Assembly (NCBI RefSeq): GCF_003633725.1
Contig: NZ_RBIJ01000003.1
Location: 62,001 to 126,000 of the forward strand
DNA length: 64,000 nt
DNA from: Brockia lithotrophica
GTDB taxonomy: Bacteria > Bacillota > Bacilli > Thermicanales > DSM-22653
Direction: 5' to 3'
Shown here in pieces: positions 55,010 to 63,296 of this stretch (position 1 is its first letter; each line of letters begins with the position of its first letter). A program made the position numbers and the translations under genes. The notes below the pieces were generated by a model. The model was not told the DNA's origin, searched no databases, and saw only the letters and a program-made list of their open reading frames with translations.

Positions 55010-55093
55010 CGCATTCCCTCTTTCCCGCACGGATGTACTTCTACCGTATCACGTACGGGAAGAAAAGAGAGCTAAGACCTCGTAAAGATTCGG

Positions 55094-55762
55094 TTAACCT
55101 TGCGTAAACTTCGCGCGCCCGCGGCGCACGGCCTCGGCGATCGCCCGGGCGGCCCCTTCGGGGTCGCGGGCTCGGGCGACCGCGCGGATGAAGGCCACGC
55201 CGTCCGCCCCGGCCTGAACGGGGAGGTGGGCGTTGTTCGCGTCGATCCCCCCGATCGCCACGAGGGGGAGTTCGACCCCCGCACGCCGCATCTCGCCGAA
55301 GATTTCCAACCCCACGGGTCGCTTTTCCGCCTTGATCGGCGTGGGAAACACGGGGCCGACTCCGAGGTAGTCCGCGCCGGCCTCGCGCGCGCGGAGGGCG
55401 CAGACCACGGTCGCGCACGACGCCCCCACGAGGAGCTTGCCTCCCACCCGTTGCCGCACCTCGGCGACGGAAAGGTCCTCCTCGCCAACGTGCACCCCGT
55501 CCGCCTCGACGGCAAGGGCGAGGTCCACGTCGTCGTCGACGAAGAAGAGGATCCCTAGGCGCCGGGCGAGCCCGCGCAACTTCCGGGCGAGCCGAAGGCG
55601 GTCTTCGCCTTCTAAGGCCCCGGGGCCCTTTTCCCGGAACTGATACGCCGTCACGCCACCGCGCACGGCCGCCTCGAGGAGCGCTTCCGGCGGCCAGGAA
55701 GTGTCCTGCGTGCCGAAGAGGAAGTACACGGAAAGGGCGTCTCGGAGCTCCCCGCCCTTCAT
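55094..55762 (-). CDS. thiE: Thiamine-phosphate synthase
   Basis: A 222-residue TIM-barrel enzyme that joins hydroxymethylpyrimidine diphosphate and thiazole phosphate. YQFREKG near residue 40, FVDDDVDLAL, GVHVGEEDL and GADYLGVGPVFPTPIKAE are characteristic, with IGGID near 165. The ATG overlaps the thiD stop (ATGA). Confidence 0.94.
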   Translation of the reverse strand: MKGGELRDALSVYFLFGTQDTSWPPEALLEAAVRGGVTAYQFREKGPGALEGEDRLRLARKLRGLARRLGILFFVDDDVDLALAVEADGVHVGEEDLSVAEVRQRVGGKLLVGASCATVVCALRAREAGADYLGVGPVFPTPIKAEKRPVGLEIFGEMRRAGVELPLVAIGGIDANNAHLPVQAGADGVAFIRAVARARDPEGAARAIAEAVRRGRAKFTQG

Positions 55763-56661
55763 CGCCCGCACGCCTCTTCCCAGCGTTCGACGGCGAGGTC
55801 CGCACCGTCGAAGCGGAGGCTCGCAAACGCCCAGTGGTTCGTGGGGCCGTGCCCCTTCCCCAGGGGAAAGGCGTGGCGAATCGCGGCGTCGATGAACGCC
55901 TCACCGAGGGCCACGGCCTCGACGAGCTCCGCACCCTGGGCGAGGGCGGCGGTCACCGCCGCAGAAAACGTACACCCCGTCCCATGCGTGTGCGGGGTCA
56001 ACCAGTAGTCCTTGCGGAACACGACGACCCCCTCTTCCGTGGCGAGGACGTCCTCGACGTACTTGCGCCCGCGGGCGTCGGGAGACACGGGGTTCCCCTC
56101 TTCGTCGACGGGGGCGTGCCCACCCTTTACGAGCACGGCCTTGGGCCCGTATGCGAGGAGGCGGCAGGCCGCCCCCTTCTTTTCCGCCCGCGTCCGCGGC
56201 GCCTCTCCGAGGAGGGCCTCGACTTCCGGCAAGTTGGGCGTGACGAGCAAGGCGAGGGGAAAGAGGTGCTCGCGCAAGGCCTTCTCTGCCTCCGGCGCGA
56301 GGAGGGATGCCCCGCTCTTCGCGCGCATCACGGGGTCGACGACGAGCTTGCGGATTTCGTGGGCGCGCACGCGGTCCGCCACGACCTCGACGATCTCCCG
56401 GGAAAAGAGCATCCCCGTCTTCGCCGCGTCGACCCCAATGTCTTCGACCACGGCGTCGATCTGCGCCGCCACCGCCTCCGGCGGAAGCGGATAGATCCCG
56501 CGCACCTCGCGCGTGTTTTGCGCCGTGACTGCCGTGATCGCGCTCATTCCGAAAACCTCGAGCGCGTGAAAGGTCTTGAGATCCGCCTGAATGCCCGCTC
56601 CGCCGCCGGAGTCCGACCCGGCGATCGTGAGCGCCCGGGGAACGGGAACTCCTCCCTGCAT
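55759..56661 (-). CDS. thiD: Hydroxymethylpyrimidine (phosphate) kinase
   Basis: A 300-residue ribokinase-fold enzyme. TIAGSDSGGGAGIQADLKTF binds the substrate, and the anion-hole motif HTHGTGCTFSAA near residue 220 is that of ThiD. ATG 56661 follows GAGGAGGGAC. It phosphorylates HMP and HMP-P for ThiE. Co-transcribed with thiE and probably thiM. Confidence 0.94.
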   Translation of the reverse strand: MQGGVPVPRALTIAGSDSGGGAGIQADLKTFHALEVFGMSAITAVTAQNTREVRGIYPLPPEAVAAQIDAVVEDIGVDAAKTGMLFSREIVEVVADRVRAHEIRKLVVDPVMRAKSGASLLAPEAEKALREHLFPLALLVTPNLPEVEALLGEAPRTRAEKKGAACRLLAYGPKAVLVKGGHAPVDEEGNPVSPDARGRKYVEDVLATEEGVVVFRKDYWLTPHTHGTGCTFSAAVTAALAQGAELVEAVALGEAFIDAAIRHAFPLGKGHGPTNHWAFASLRFDGADLAVERWEEACGR

Positions 56662-56764
56662 CGCACGTCCCTCCTCGAAATTCGGGCGTAGACGACCCTC
56701 CCATTCGGAGGTCCTCACACCCGGTTTTCGTCACGCGAAAGGTCCGACTCCCCCGACAGATCAC

Positions 56765-57646
56765 TCACGCCTCTCGGGCGGAGAGCTCCACCTTTCCGAA
56801 CCGCAAGAGGTCAGCCCCCTCCACCTCCGCGAGCGCGTCCAAAAAGTACGTCGCAAACGTCGCCGGCCTCTCCCCCGCGCCGAGGCGGATGCGGGCCAAC
56901 TCCCCGGCCACCTTTGTCGTGAGCGCTGCCGCAAACGCGGCGACAAACGCGTCCTCTCCCACCGCGGCAAAAGCGGCGACCACGGCTCCGAGCAGGCACC
57001 CGCTTCCCGTAAAGCGCGTGAGGAGGACGTCCCCACCGCCGACGTACGCGGTTCGGCCGACCGCGTCGGCGAGCACGTCCCACGCTCCCGTGGCCAGGAC
57101 GACGCCTCCCGTCTCGCGGGCCAGGGTGAGGGCCGCCTGGGCGACGACCTCCCTCGGCGCCTCGCCGGCGTCCACCCCCTTTTGTGGGAGAGAGAGCCCT
57201 GCGAGAAAGGCGATCTCCGCGGCGTTCCCCCGGACGACATCCGGGCGGAGTTCGCGCACGAGTTCTGCCGCCGTCCGGTTGCGGAGCTCCGTAAAGCCCG
57301 CGCCTACGGGATCGAGGACGACAGGCCGTTGGGCGGCGCGGGCGGCGCGACCGGCGCGAAGCATGGAAGCCCCGAGTTCGGACGATAGGGTCCCCAGGTT
57401 CAAGAGGAGGGCGTCGGCCTTCGTGGCCACCTCCTCCACCTCCTCCGGTGCCTCGGCCATGATGGGCGAGGCCCCGAGGGCGAGAAGCCCGTCCGCCGTT
57501 CGCCCCTTGACCACGTCGTTCGTCATCGCGTGGACGAGCGGGCGGCGCGCCCGCACGGCGGCGAGGAGGTTTGCGGCAGCCGCAAGGAGGGTATGGGCTT
57601 CGGGCGACGCGGGGCTTGGGGACCCCCCGGCACGGGTTTCTTCCAT
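56765..57646 (-). CDS. thiM: Hydroxyethylthiazole kinase
   Basis: A 293-residue kinase of the thiamine salvage pathway. PLVHAMTNDVVKG, GASPIMAEAPEEVEE, LDPVGAG and the anion-hole TRFTGSGCLLGAV are diagnostic. ATG 57646 follows GGGAGGT. First gene of thiM-thiD-thiE; only 67 bases separate it from the preceding gene and I see no TPP riboswitch core there. Confidence 0.94.
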   Translation of the reverse strand: MEETRAGGSPSPASPEAHTLLAAAANLLAAVRARRPLVHAMTNDVVKGRTADGLLALGASPIMAEAPEEVEEVATKADALLLNLGTLSSELGASMLRAGRAARAAQRPVVLDPVGAGFTELRNRTAAELVRELRPDVVRGNAAEIAFLAGLSLPQKGVDAGEAPREVVAQAALTLARETGGVVLATGAWDVLADAVGRTAYVGGGDVLLTRFTGSGCLLGAVVAAFAAVGEDAFVAAFAAALTTKVAGELARIRLGAGERPATFATYFLDALAEVEGADLLRFGKVELSAREA

Positions 57647-57713
57647 CCGTCCGTACCTCCCGTACAGGATCATGGTGGGAAAAGACTCGGAGAAATCGTG
57701 ACCCCGTTTACGG

Positions 57714-59159
57714 TTAAGGAGCTTCGGAAAAGGCCGCAGGCGGTTCGTCGCGAAGGAGGGTGGGCTTTCGGTACGTCGGGCAACGGCACCCTTCTCCTCC
57801 CGGAGGAGCGGCCAACAAGGCGTCGATGAGGATATGGCCCACGAGCTCCGCCTCGCCGTAAAAGATGTCTTTGAGCTCGTCGTGCTCCCAGTCGCGAACC
57901 ACGCCCTCGGCGTAGTTCGTCACGAGGTGGATCCCCGCGTAGCAGGCGCCGATTTCTCGGGCGAGATACACCTCGGGTACGAGGCTCTGGCCGACGACGT
58001 CGCCGCCCATCTGGCGAAACGCCTGCACCTCGCTCCGGCTTTCGAAATGCCGCCCGTCCGTGGCCACGTAGACGCCGCGGCGAAACACGCGGCGCCCCGT
58101 TCCGCGCACCCGAGCCTCCGCGGCACGGGCGAGGATTTCCGCGCCCACGAGGCAGATGGGTTCGCGCATGATGAGGAGGTACGGAAGCCCCAAGGAAACG
58201 TCCTTTCGCATCGTCATGTCGATGTAGTCGTCGGGAATCACGAAGTCGCGAAGTTCGAGGAGACGGCTCAAACTTCCGACGCCCCCCTCGGCGAAGATCC
58301 GCCGAACTCCCGCCTCGCGGAAGACCCAGAACACCTGACGCGAGGCGTCGGCGCGGCTGACGTGGGGGGGCCGCCACCCGTGCATGCGCACGGTGAGCAC
58401 CCGCTTCCCCCCTACTTCAAAGAGGGTGAACGGGGGGCTTTCGCCAAAGGGTGTAGGAAAGACGAGCCCCTCTTCGAGCACCCGGACCTCCGGACGGTTG
58501 AGCGCCGCGGGGAAGCGAAGGGAAAACGTGCTTGAACCGCCGATGACGGCAAAGGAGGCCGAGGGTACGGCCCTCTCCCCGCCGCCATCCGCGGCGCGGG
58601 TAAGTCCCTTCCCCTCGGGCGGATCGGAGTTCTCTCCGTGGGGCTTGTCCGCCGCAGAATCGCGGGAGATAGCCCCGGACGCGTCCGTCCTTCCTTTGAG
58701 GCCGCGGCGAATCGCCTCCCGGGCCAACGTATCGGCGCGCTCGTTTCCCCAAACGCCGGTATGGCCCGGCACGTGGGCGACTTCCCAGGGGATTCCCTCG
58801 AGCAGCTCGAGCAGTTGTTCCCAGAGGTCGACGTTCTTGACCGGCGAACCCGAATTCGTGCGGTACCCTTGCGACCGCCACTCCCAGGGCCAGTGGTTTT
58901 TCAGGGCGTTTGCCACGTAGGCGCTGTCCAAGAACAGGCGGACGCGAAGGCGTCCTGAACGCAAGTCTTCCTCCGCACGTTCGCGCAGGCGGCGGAGACC
59001 TTCAATTATGGCCATAAGCTCCATCCGGTTGTTCGTCGTCGAAGGCGAAAAACCCGACACTTCCTCTACGCGGCCGTCGGGAAAGACGAGGACCGCGCCG
59101 TACCCGCCGGGTCCCGGGTTCCCCGAACACGCCCCGTCCCCGTAAAGGGCTACGCTCAT
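57714..59159 (-). CDS. Fusion of ribonuclease HI with an MTA-phosphorylase-family domain
   Basis: A 481-residue protein. Residues 1-153 are a full RNase HI: Asp8 (GDGACSGNPG), Glu47 (TTNNRMEL), Asp78 (LDSAYV), a basic loop with WEWRSQGYRTNSG, and Asp143 (GNERAD). After a polar linker (about 154-202) comes a full methylthioadenosine/purine nucleoside phosphorylase-family domain: FAVIGGSSTF, FAEGGVGSLS, DDYIDMTMRKD, DGRHFESRSEVQAFRQMGGDVVGQ, VPEVYLAREIG and LVTNYAEGV. No in-frame ATG, GTG or TTG occurs between the domains, so the second half cannot be made alone. ATG 59159 follows GGAAGGGG. RNase HI cuts RNA in RNA-DNA hybrids; the phosphorylase would split a 5'-modified adenosine nucleoside. 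The pairing is unusual. Confidence 0.85.
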   Translation of the reverse strand: MSVALYGDGACSGNPGPGGYGAVLVFPDGRVEEVSGFSPSTTNNRMELMAIIEGLRRLRERAEEDLRSGRLRVRLFLDSAYVANALKNHWPWEWRSQGYRTNSGSPVKNVDLWEQLLELLEGIPWEVAHVPGHTGVWGNERADTLAREAIRRGLKGRTDASGAISRDSAADKPHGENSDPPEGKGLTRAADGGGERAVPSASFAVIGGSSTFSLRFPAALNRPEVRVLEEGLVFPTPFGESPPFTLFEVGGKRVLTVRMHGWRPPHVSRADASRQVFWVFREAGVRRIFAEGGVGSLSRLLELRDFVIPDDYIDMTMRKDVSLGLPYLLIMREPICLVGAEILARAAEARVRGTGRRVFRRGVYVATDGRHFESRSEVQAFRQMGGDVVGQSLVPEVYLAREIGACYAGIHLVTNYAEGVVRDWEHDELKDIFYGEAELVGHILIDALLAAPPGGEGCRCPTYRKPTLLRDEPPAAFSEAP

Positions 59160-59460
59160 GCCCGATCCCCTTCCGCCCACGCGATCACCCCCTCGCTTGT
59201 CCTCCTCCGGCGTGCAGGGAACCGCCCGCACCTCCGGAACGTCCCTCCTGGCCGGCCCGTCGGCTTCGAAGCGGAGTTCTCCGCGCCTTCGTAGCCTATG
59301 CGGCGCGGATCGAGCTCAAAGGAAACTTCCGCGCCACCGGGGAAGCGCCCCGATTTCACCGCGCGGAAGGCGCAAAACCCGGAGAGGAAGGAGCGGACTT
59401 CTTCGCGGGAGAAGGCGCGGTCCCTTGGGGAGACCCGGGCGTGGATTTCTCCAAATCCCG
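59156..59460 (-). other. Coding-like stretch in another frame, no start codon
   Basis: Between the RNase HI fusion and the hypothetical gene, one minus-strand frame is open from before 59460 to 59156 and reads like protein (GFGEIHARVSPRDRAFSREE, then SFLSGFCAFRAVKSGRFPGG, AEVSFELDPRRIGYEGAE), with better third-position GC than the tail of the gene it overlaps. No ATG, GTG or TTG occurs before GTG 59359. It may be the true C-terminus of the hypothetical gene after a frameshift, or a decayed gene, or chance in a GC-rich genome. Confidence 0.3.
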
Positions 59461-60021
59461 CGCCTCGAGGCGGCCCAAGAGGTCGAAGAGGTAGAGCACG
59501 TCTTCTCCCGTAAAGCTCCCGCGAATTCGCGACGTGAGCTCAACGGTGCGCACAAATGCGCTTCGGTCGGCCCAAAGCCCGACCAGCGCGTCGAGCACGT
59601 CCGGCGTGAGCTTCGCCTGAGCCCAGCGGAGGAAGTCCTCCCGCTCTTTGGGCGTCATCGACCGTTCGAGGGCGGTGAAGAGCGACGCCGCTTCGGCGGG
59701 AACGGGGGAAAGGACCTCCTTCGCCTCTCCCTCCGGGCGGGAAACCTGCTCTTCCGTACGGGGAGCCGCACCCTCCCCGCCCTTCCCCTCGGGAAGTGCA
59801 CCGAGGACGGAGGCGGCCAGACCGTTCCGTCCGGAGGCTTCGCCCCACTGGGCAATGCCCTGAGCGAGGCCGTCCCGCACCCCTTCAGCGAGCGCCCGGC
59901 CGAGGTCGTCGCGCACCGCCTGTGCGATGCGGTCGCCGAATGCGGGAGAAGCCAAGACGCCGAGAGAAAACCCGAAGACGAGGGCGAGAAAGACGGCGAA
60001 GAAGCGGCGAAACGCGGCCAA
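59356..60021 (-). CDS. Hypothetical membrane-anchored protein
   Basis: A 221-residue protein of unknown function. An N-terminal hydrophobic segment (about 6-28) could be a signal or anchor; a Glu/Gly/Pro-rich linker follows (about 70-105), then a helical region (about 110-190, MTPKEREDFLRWAQAKL and ELTSRIRGSFTGEDVLYLFDLL), and a Ser/Pro/Ala-rich tail. The start is TTG 60021 behind GGGAGGGATC. The tail overlaps a protein-like stretch in another frame, so a frameshift near 59455 is possible. Confidence 0.55.
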   Translation of the reverse strand: MAAFRRFFAVFLALVFGFSLGVLASPAFGDRIAQAVRDDLGRALAEGVRDGLAQGIAQWGEASGRNGLAASVLGALPEGKGGEGAAPRTEEQVSRPEGEAKEVLSPVPAEAASLFTALERSMTPKEREDFLRWAQAKLTPDVLDALVGLWADRSAFVRTVELTSRIRGSFTGEDVLYLFDLLGRLEARDLEKSTPGSPQGTAPSPAKKSAPSSPGFAPSAR

Positions 60022-60092
60022 CGGCGATCCCTCCCTGTCTGCACGTGGGGCAAACCGCCCTCGGACCTAGTCTCGCCGCTTCGCGCGCGCCT

Positions 60093-61589
60093 TTAAACTC
60101 CCCGGGCCTCGCGAATGGCCAGGCGCACGAGGCTCCGAACCATGACCCCCGTCGGCCCCTTGGGGACGAGGGGCGAACCTTCGTCGTCCCAAGCCGTGCC
60201 GGCGATGTCGAGGTGCAACCAAGGGAGGGGATCGGCAAACTGCTTGAGGAACATCCCCGCGGTGATCGTCCCGGCATTTCGGCCGCCGGAGTTCTTGAGG
60301 TCGGCAATCCGACCGCGGATCCGTTCGAGGTAGACATCGAAGGCGGGAAGGCGCCAGATACGCTCGTCTTCTTCGCCCGCCGCCTCGGCAAATCGGGCGT
60401 ACAGTTCCTCGTCGTTGGCCATGACCCCCGTCGTCTCCGTACCCAAAGCGACGAGCACGGCACCCGTGAGCGTGGCGATGTCGACGATCTCCCCCGCACC
60501 GCGCCCCCGCGCATACGTGATCGCGTCGGCGAGGATCAGCCGTCCTTCGGCGTCCGTGCTGATCACCTCGACGGTCTTGCCGGACATCGTCCGGAGGACG
60601 TCTCCGGGGCGGTAGGCCTTGCCGTCGGGCATGTTTTCCACCATGGGGAGGACGGCCATGAGGTTGCGACGGACGCCCAGGCGCGCCGCAGCGAGAATCG
60701 CCGCAAGGGCCGTGGCCGCTCCCGCCATGTCCATCACCATGGACTCCATTCCCTGGGCGGGCTTCAGGGAAATGCCCCCTGTGTCGAAGGTGATCCCCTT
60801 CCCGACAAACGTGAGGGGATCCTTCCACTCGGGTTCTCCCGGATACTCGAGGACGACAAGGCGCGGTTCGTTGGCGCTGCCCTTGGCAACGGCGAGGAGC
60901 GCCCCCATGCCCAGGGACTCCATGTCCTCACGCTTGAGGACGGCGTAGCGGAGGCCGACTTCCTTGGCGGCCTCCACGGCCCGCGTACAAAACGCCTCCG
61001 GCGTGAGGACGTTGGGCGGCGTCTGGACGAGGTCGCGGGCGAAGTTCACCGCCTCACCCAAGATCCGTCCGCGCCGAAGCCCTTCCTCTGCGCCCGCTTC
61101 CGCAGGCGCGATGCGCACGGATTCCACGGCGGGGCGCGGTACGTCCTCGCTGCGAAACTCGTCAAAACGATACTGGGAGAGGTATGCGGACGTCGCCAGC
61201 CATTCCGCGACGCGCTCGGCGGGAAATCCCGCCGCGTACAGGGCTTCTGCCCAGAACACGAGGTCGCGGGCGCCTACGGCCTGCGCCTCGCGCACCCCGC
61301 GGGCAAAAAGGGTGCGCAGGCGGCTCCGTTCGGGCGCCTCCGGCGTTCCGAGGAGGATCACGTTTCGGACGGGCATGCGTCCGAGGGTCGACACGGCGAG
61401 GACGACGTCTTCGCCGCGGCGGCGATAGGCGAGCTTGCGCGTCCACGCATCCGACAGCGCACCGCCGAGGGCCTCGTCGATGCGGCGCAAGGCAGGTGAA
61501 AACGCTTCCCCGAAATGCAAGACGGCCAGCGCGTCCCCTCGGACGGCGAGAGGATCTTCCCCTCCCCAAATCCCAAGCTCGATGTGCAT
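60093..61589 (-). CDS. pepA: Leucyl aminopeptidase (M17)
   Basis: A 498-residue zinc aminopeptidase. The N-terminal domain (about 1-160) is followed by the catalytic domain with Lys and Asp ligands in VGKGITFDTGGISLKP, MDMAGAA, and the signature STDAEGRLILADA. LHLDIAGTAW and GPTGVMVRSLV close the fold. ATG 61589 follows AAGGGGGAACG. Acts in the cytoplasm as a hexamer in known family members. Confidence 0.95.
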   Translation of the reverse strand: MHIELGIWGGEDPLAVRGDALAVLHFGEAFSPALRRIDEALGGALSDAWTRKLAYRRRGEDVVLAVSTLGRMPVRNVILLGTPEAPERSRLRTLFARGVREAQAVGARDLVFWAEALYAAGFPAERVAEWLATSAYLSQYRFDEFRSEDVPRPAVESVRIAPAEAGAEEGLRRGRILGEAVNFARDLVQTPPNVLTPEAFCTRAVEAAKEVGLRYAVLKREDMESLGMGALLAVAKGSANEPRLVVLEYPGEPEWKDPLTFVGKGITFDTGGISLKPAQGMESMVMDMAGAATALAAILAAARLGVRRNLMAVLPMVENMPDGKAYRPGDVLRTMSGKTVEVISTDAEGRLILADAITYARGRGAGEIVDIATLTGAVLVALGTETTGVMANDEELYARFAEAAGEEDERIWRLPAFDVYLERIRGRIADLKNSGGRNAGTITAGMFLKQFADPLPWLHLDIAGTAWDDEGSPLVPKGPTGVMVRSLVRLAIREARGV

Positions 61590-61722
61590 CGAAGGCCGTT
61601 CCCCCTTACGCGAACGGATCTTTTCGGCGGAGCGGCCGCATCCCGAAGACGCCCGGTCTTTCTCTGGAGAACGGGCGATTCGCCGACGGCATGCGCCCGC
61701 CGAAGGAGGAAAAAAAGGAAAA

Positions 61723-61752
61723 CCCGCCCGGTCTCGCGAGGCACCGGGCGGG
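61723..61752 (-). terminator. Terminator after the liv operon
   Basis: Perfect ten-base-pair stem (CCCGCCCGGT with its complement, ten-base loop) followed on the minus strand by TTTTCCTTTTTT. Located 34 bases after the livF stop. Confidence 0.9.
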
Positions 61753-61785
61753 AGGTCGGAGAGAAACGATCTCCGAACCTCAGCA

Positions 61786-62490
61786 TCAACCACCCAGGTA
61801 CGCCGCCCGAACCTCCTCACTCGCCCGCAGCCGCTCGGCGGTGTCCGCGAGCACGATGCGCCCCGTCTCGAGCACGTAGCCGCGGTGGGCGACGGAGAGG
61901 GCCATGTGCGCGTTTTGCTCGACGAGGAGGAGGGTGGTCCCCTGCTCGTTGATTTCTTTTAGTGTAGCAAAAATCTGCCGTACGAGGAGAGGAGCGAGGC
62001 CCAAAGAGGGTTCGTCCAAGAGAAGCAGGCGGGGGCGCGCCATGAGCGCGCGCGCAATGGCGAGCATCTGCTGTTCACCGCCGGAAAGCGTCCCCGCCTT
62101 CTGCTGCAGGCGTTCCTTGAGGCGGGGAAAGAGGGCAAAGACGCGCTCGAGGCTCTCTGCAACCTCCTTCGGGTCTCGCCGAAGGTAGGCGCCGAGGGCG
62201 AGGTTCTCCCGCACGGTCATGTTGGCAAAGATCCTGCGCCCTTCCGGAACGTGGGAAATGCCCAGACGCACGATTTCTTCGGCTTTGAGGCGCGTGAGCG
62301 GGCGCCCCTCAAAGGTGATGGTCCCCTCGCGCACCGGCACGAGGCCGGAAATCGCCCGAAGCAGGGTCGTCTTGCCCGCCCCATTCGCCCCGATGAGGGT
62401 GACGATCTCTCCCGGCTCTACCGTGAGGGAAATCCCCTTCAAGGCGTGGATCCGCCCGTAGTAGACGTGGACGTTTTCGATCTTGAGCAT
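61786..62490 (-). CDS. livF: Branched-chain amino acid ABC transporter ATPase LivF
   Basis: A 234-residue ATPase. Walker A GANGAGKTT, signature LSGGEQQM, Walker B LLLLDEPSLGLAP and the LivF phrase HVPEGRRIFANMTVRENL. The start is ATG 62490 (or GTG 62493), overlapping the livG stop. With LivG it powers uptake of leucine, isoleucine and valine, or a related substrate such as urea or amides. Confidence 0.94.
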   Translation of the reverse strand: MLKIENVHVYYGRIHALKGISLTVEPGEIVTLIGANGAGKTTLLRAISGLVPVREGTITFEGRPLTRLKAEEIVRLGISHVPEGRRIFANMTVRENLALGAYLRRDPKEVAESLERVFALFPRLKERLQQKAGTLSGGEQQMLAIARALMARPRLLLLDEPSLGLAPLLVRQIFATLKEINEQGTTLLLVEQNAHMALSVAHRGYVLETGRIVLADTAERLRASEEVRAAYLGG

Positions 62491-63296
62491 CACGACACCT
62501 CTTCCCCGAGGTAAGCTTCGATGACGCGGCGGTTCCTCCGGATCTCTTCGGGGGGCCCTTCGGCGATGAGCACCCCGTGGTCGAGGACGTAGATGCGCTC
62601 CGAGATTCCCATCACGACGCTCATGTCGTGCTCGATGAGGAGGATCGTGAGCGAAAAGCGCTCGCGAATCTCGCGGATGAGCCGCATGAGATCCTGAGAC
62701 TCCTGCGGGTTCATCCCCGCCGCTGGCTCATCCAAGAGGAGGAGCTTGGGCCGAAGAGCGAGGGCGCGGGCAATTTCGAGGCGCCTCTGCAGGCCGTACG
62801 GGAGGTTGCGCGCCTTTTCCTCCCGGTAGGCGGAGAGGCCCATGAGTTCCAAAAGCTCTTCGGAAACGCGGGACATCTCCGCCTCTTCGCGGTAGAACCG
62901 GGGGAACCGGAGCATCGCCTCCCAAGTGCGGTAGCGAGAGTGCACCGCCGCGGCGATGCGCACGTTGTCGAACACGGAAAGGTTCCCAAAGAGGCGGATG
63001 TTCTGGAAGGTGCGGGCGATCCCGCGCCGCGCAAGGACGTAAGGGGGAAGGCCGTTGATCCGCTGGCCTTCGAAGAGGATCTCGCCCTCCGTAGGGGCGT
63101 AGACCCCCGTGAGGAGGTTGAAGACCGTCGTCTTGCCCGCGCCGTTGGGCCCGATGAGCCCCACGAGCTCTCCTCGCTGGAGGTAGAGGTCGAGGTTGTC
63201 CACGGCCTTGAGCCCGCCGAAGCGGATCCCCACACCCTTGAGGCGGAGGATCTCCCGTTCTCCTTCGGCGGTGGCCGCAAGCGATTGCTCCTTCAC
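62490..63296 (-). CDS. livG: Branched-chain amino acid ABC transporter ATPase LivG
   Basis: A 268-residue ATPase. Walker A GPNGAGKTT, the LivG phrase GIARTFQNIRLFGNLSVFDNV, signature-region LPYGLQRRLEIARAL and Walker B LLLLDEPAAGMNPQE. GTG 63296 overlaps the livM stop (GTGA). Same operon as livM and livF. Confidence 0.95.
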   Translation of the reverse strand: MKEQSLAATAEGEREILRLKGVGIRFGGLKAVDNLDLYLQRGELVGLIGPNGAGKTTVFNLLTGVYAPTEGEILFEGQRINGLPPYVLARRGIARTFQNIRLFGNLSVFDNVRIAAAVHSRYRTWEAMLRFPRFYREEAEMSRVSEELLELMGLSAYREEKARNLPYGLQRRLEIARALALRPKLLLLDEPAAGMNPQESQDLMRLIREIRERFSLTILLIEHDMSVVMGISERIYVLDHGVLIAEGPPEEIRRNRRVIEAYLGEEVS

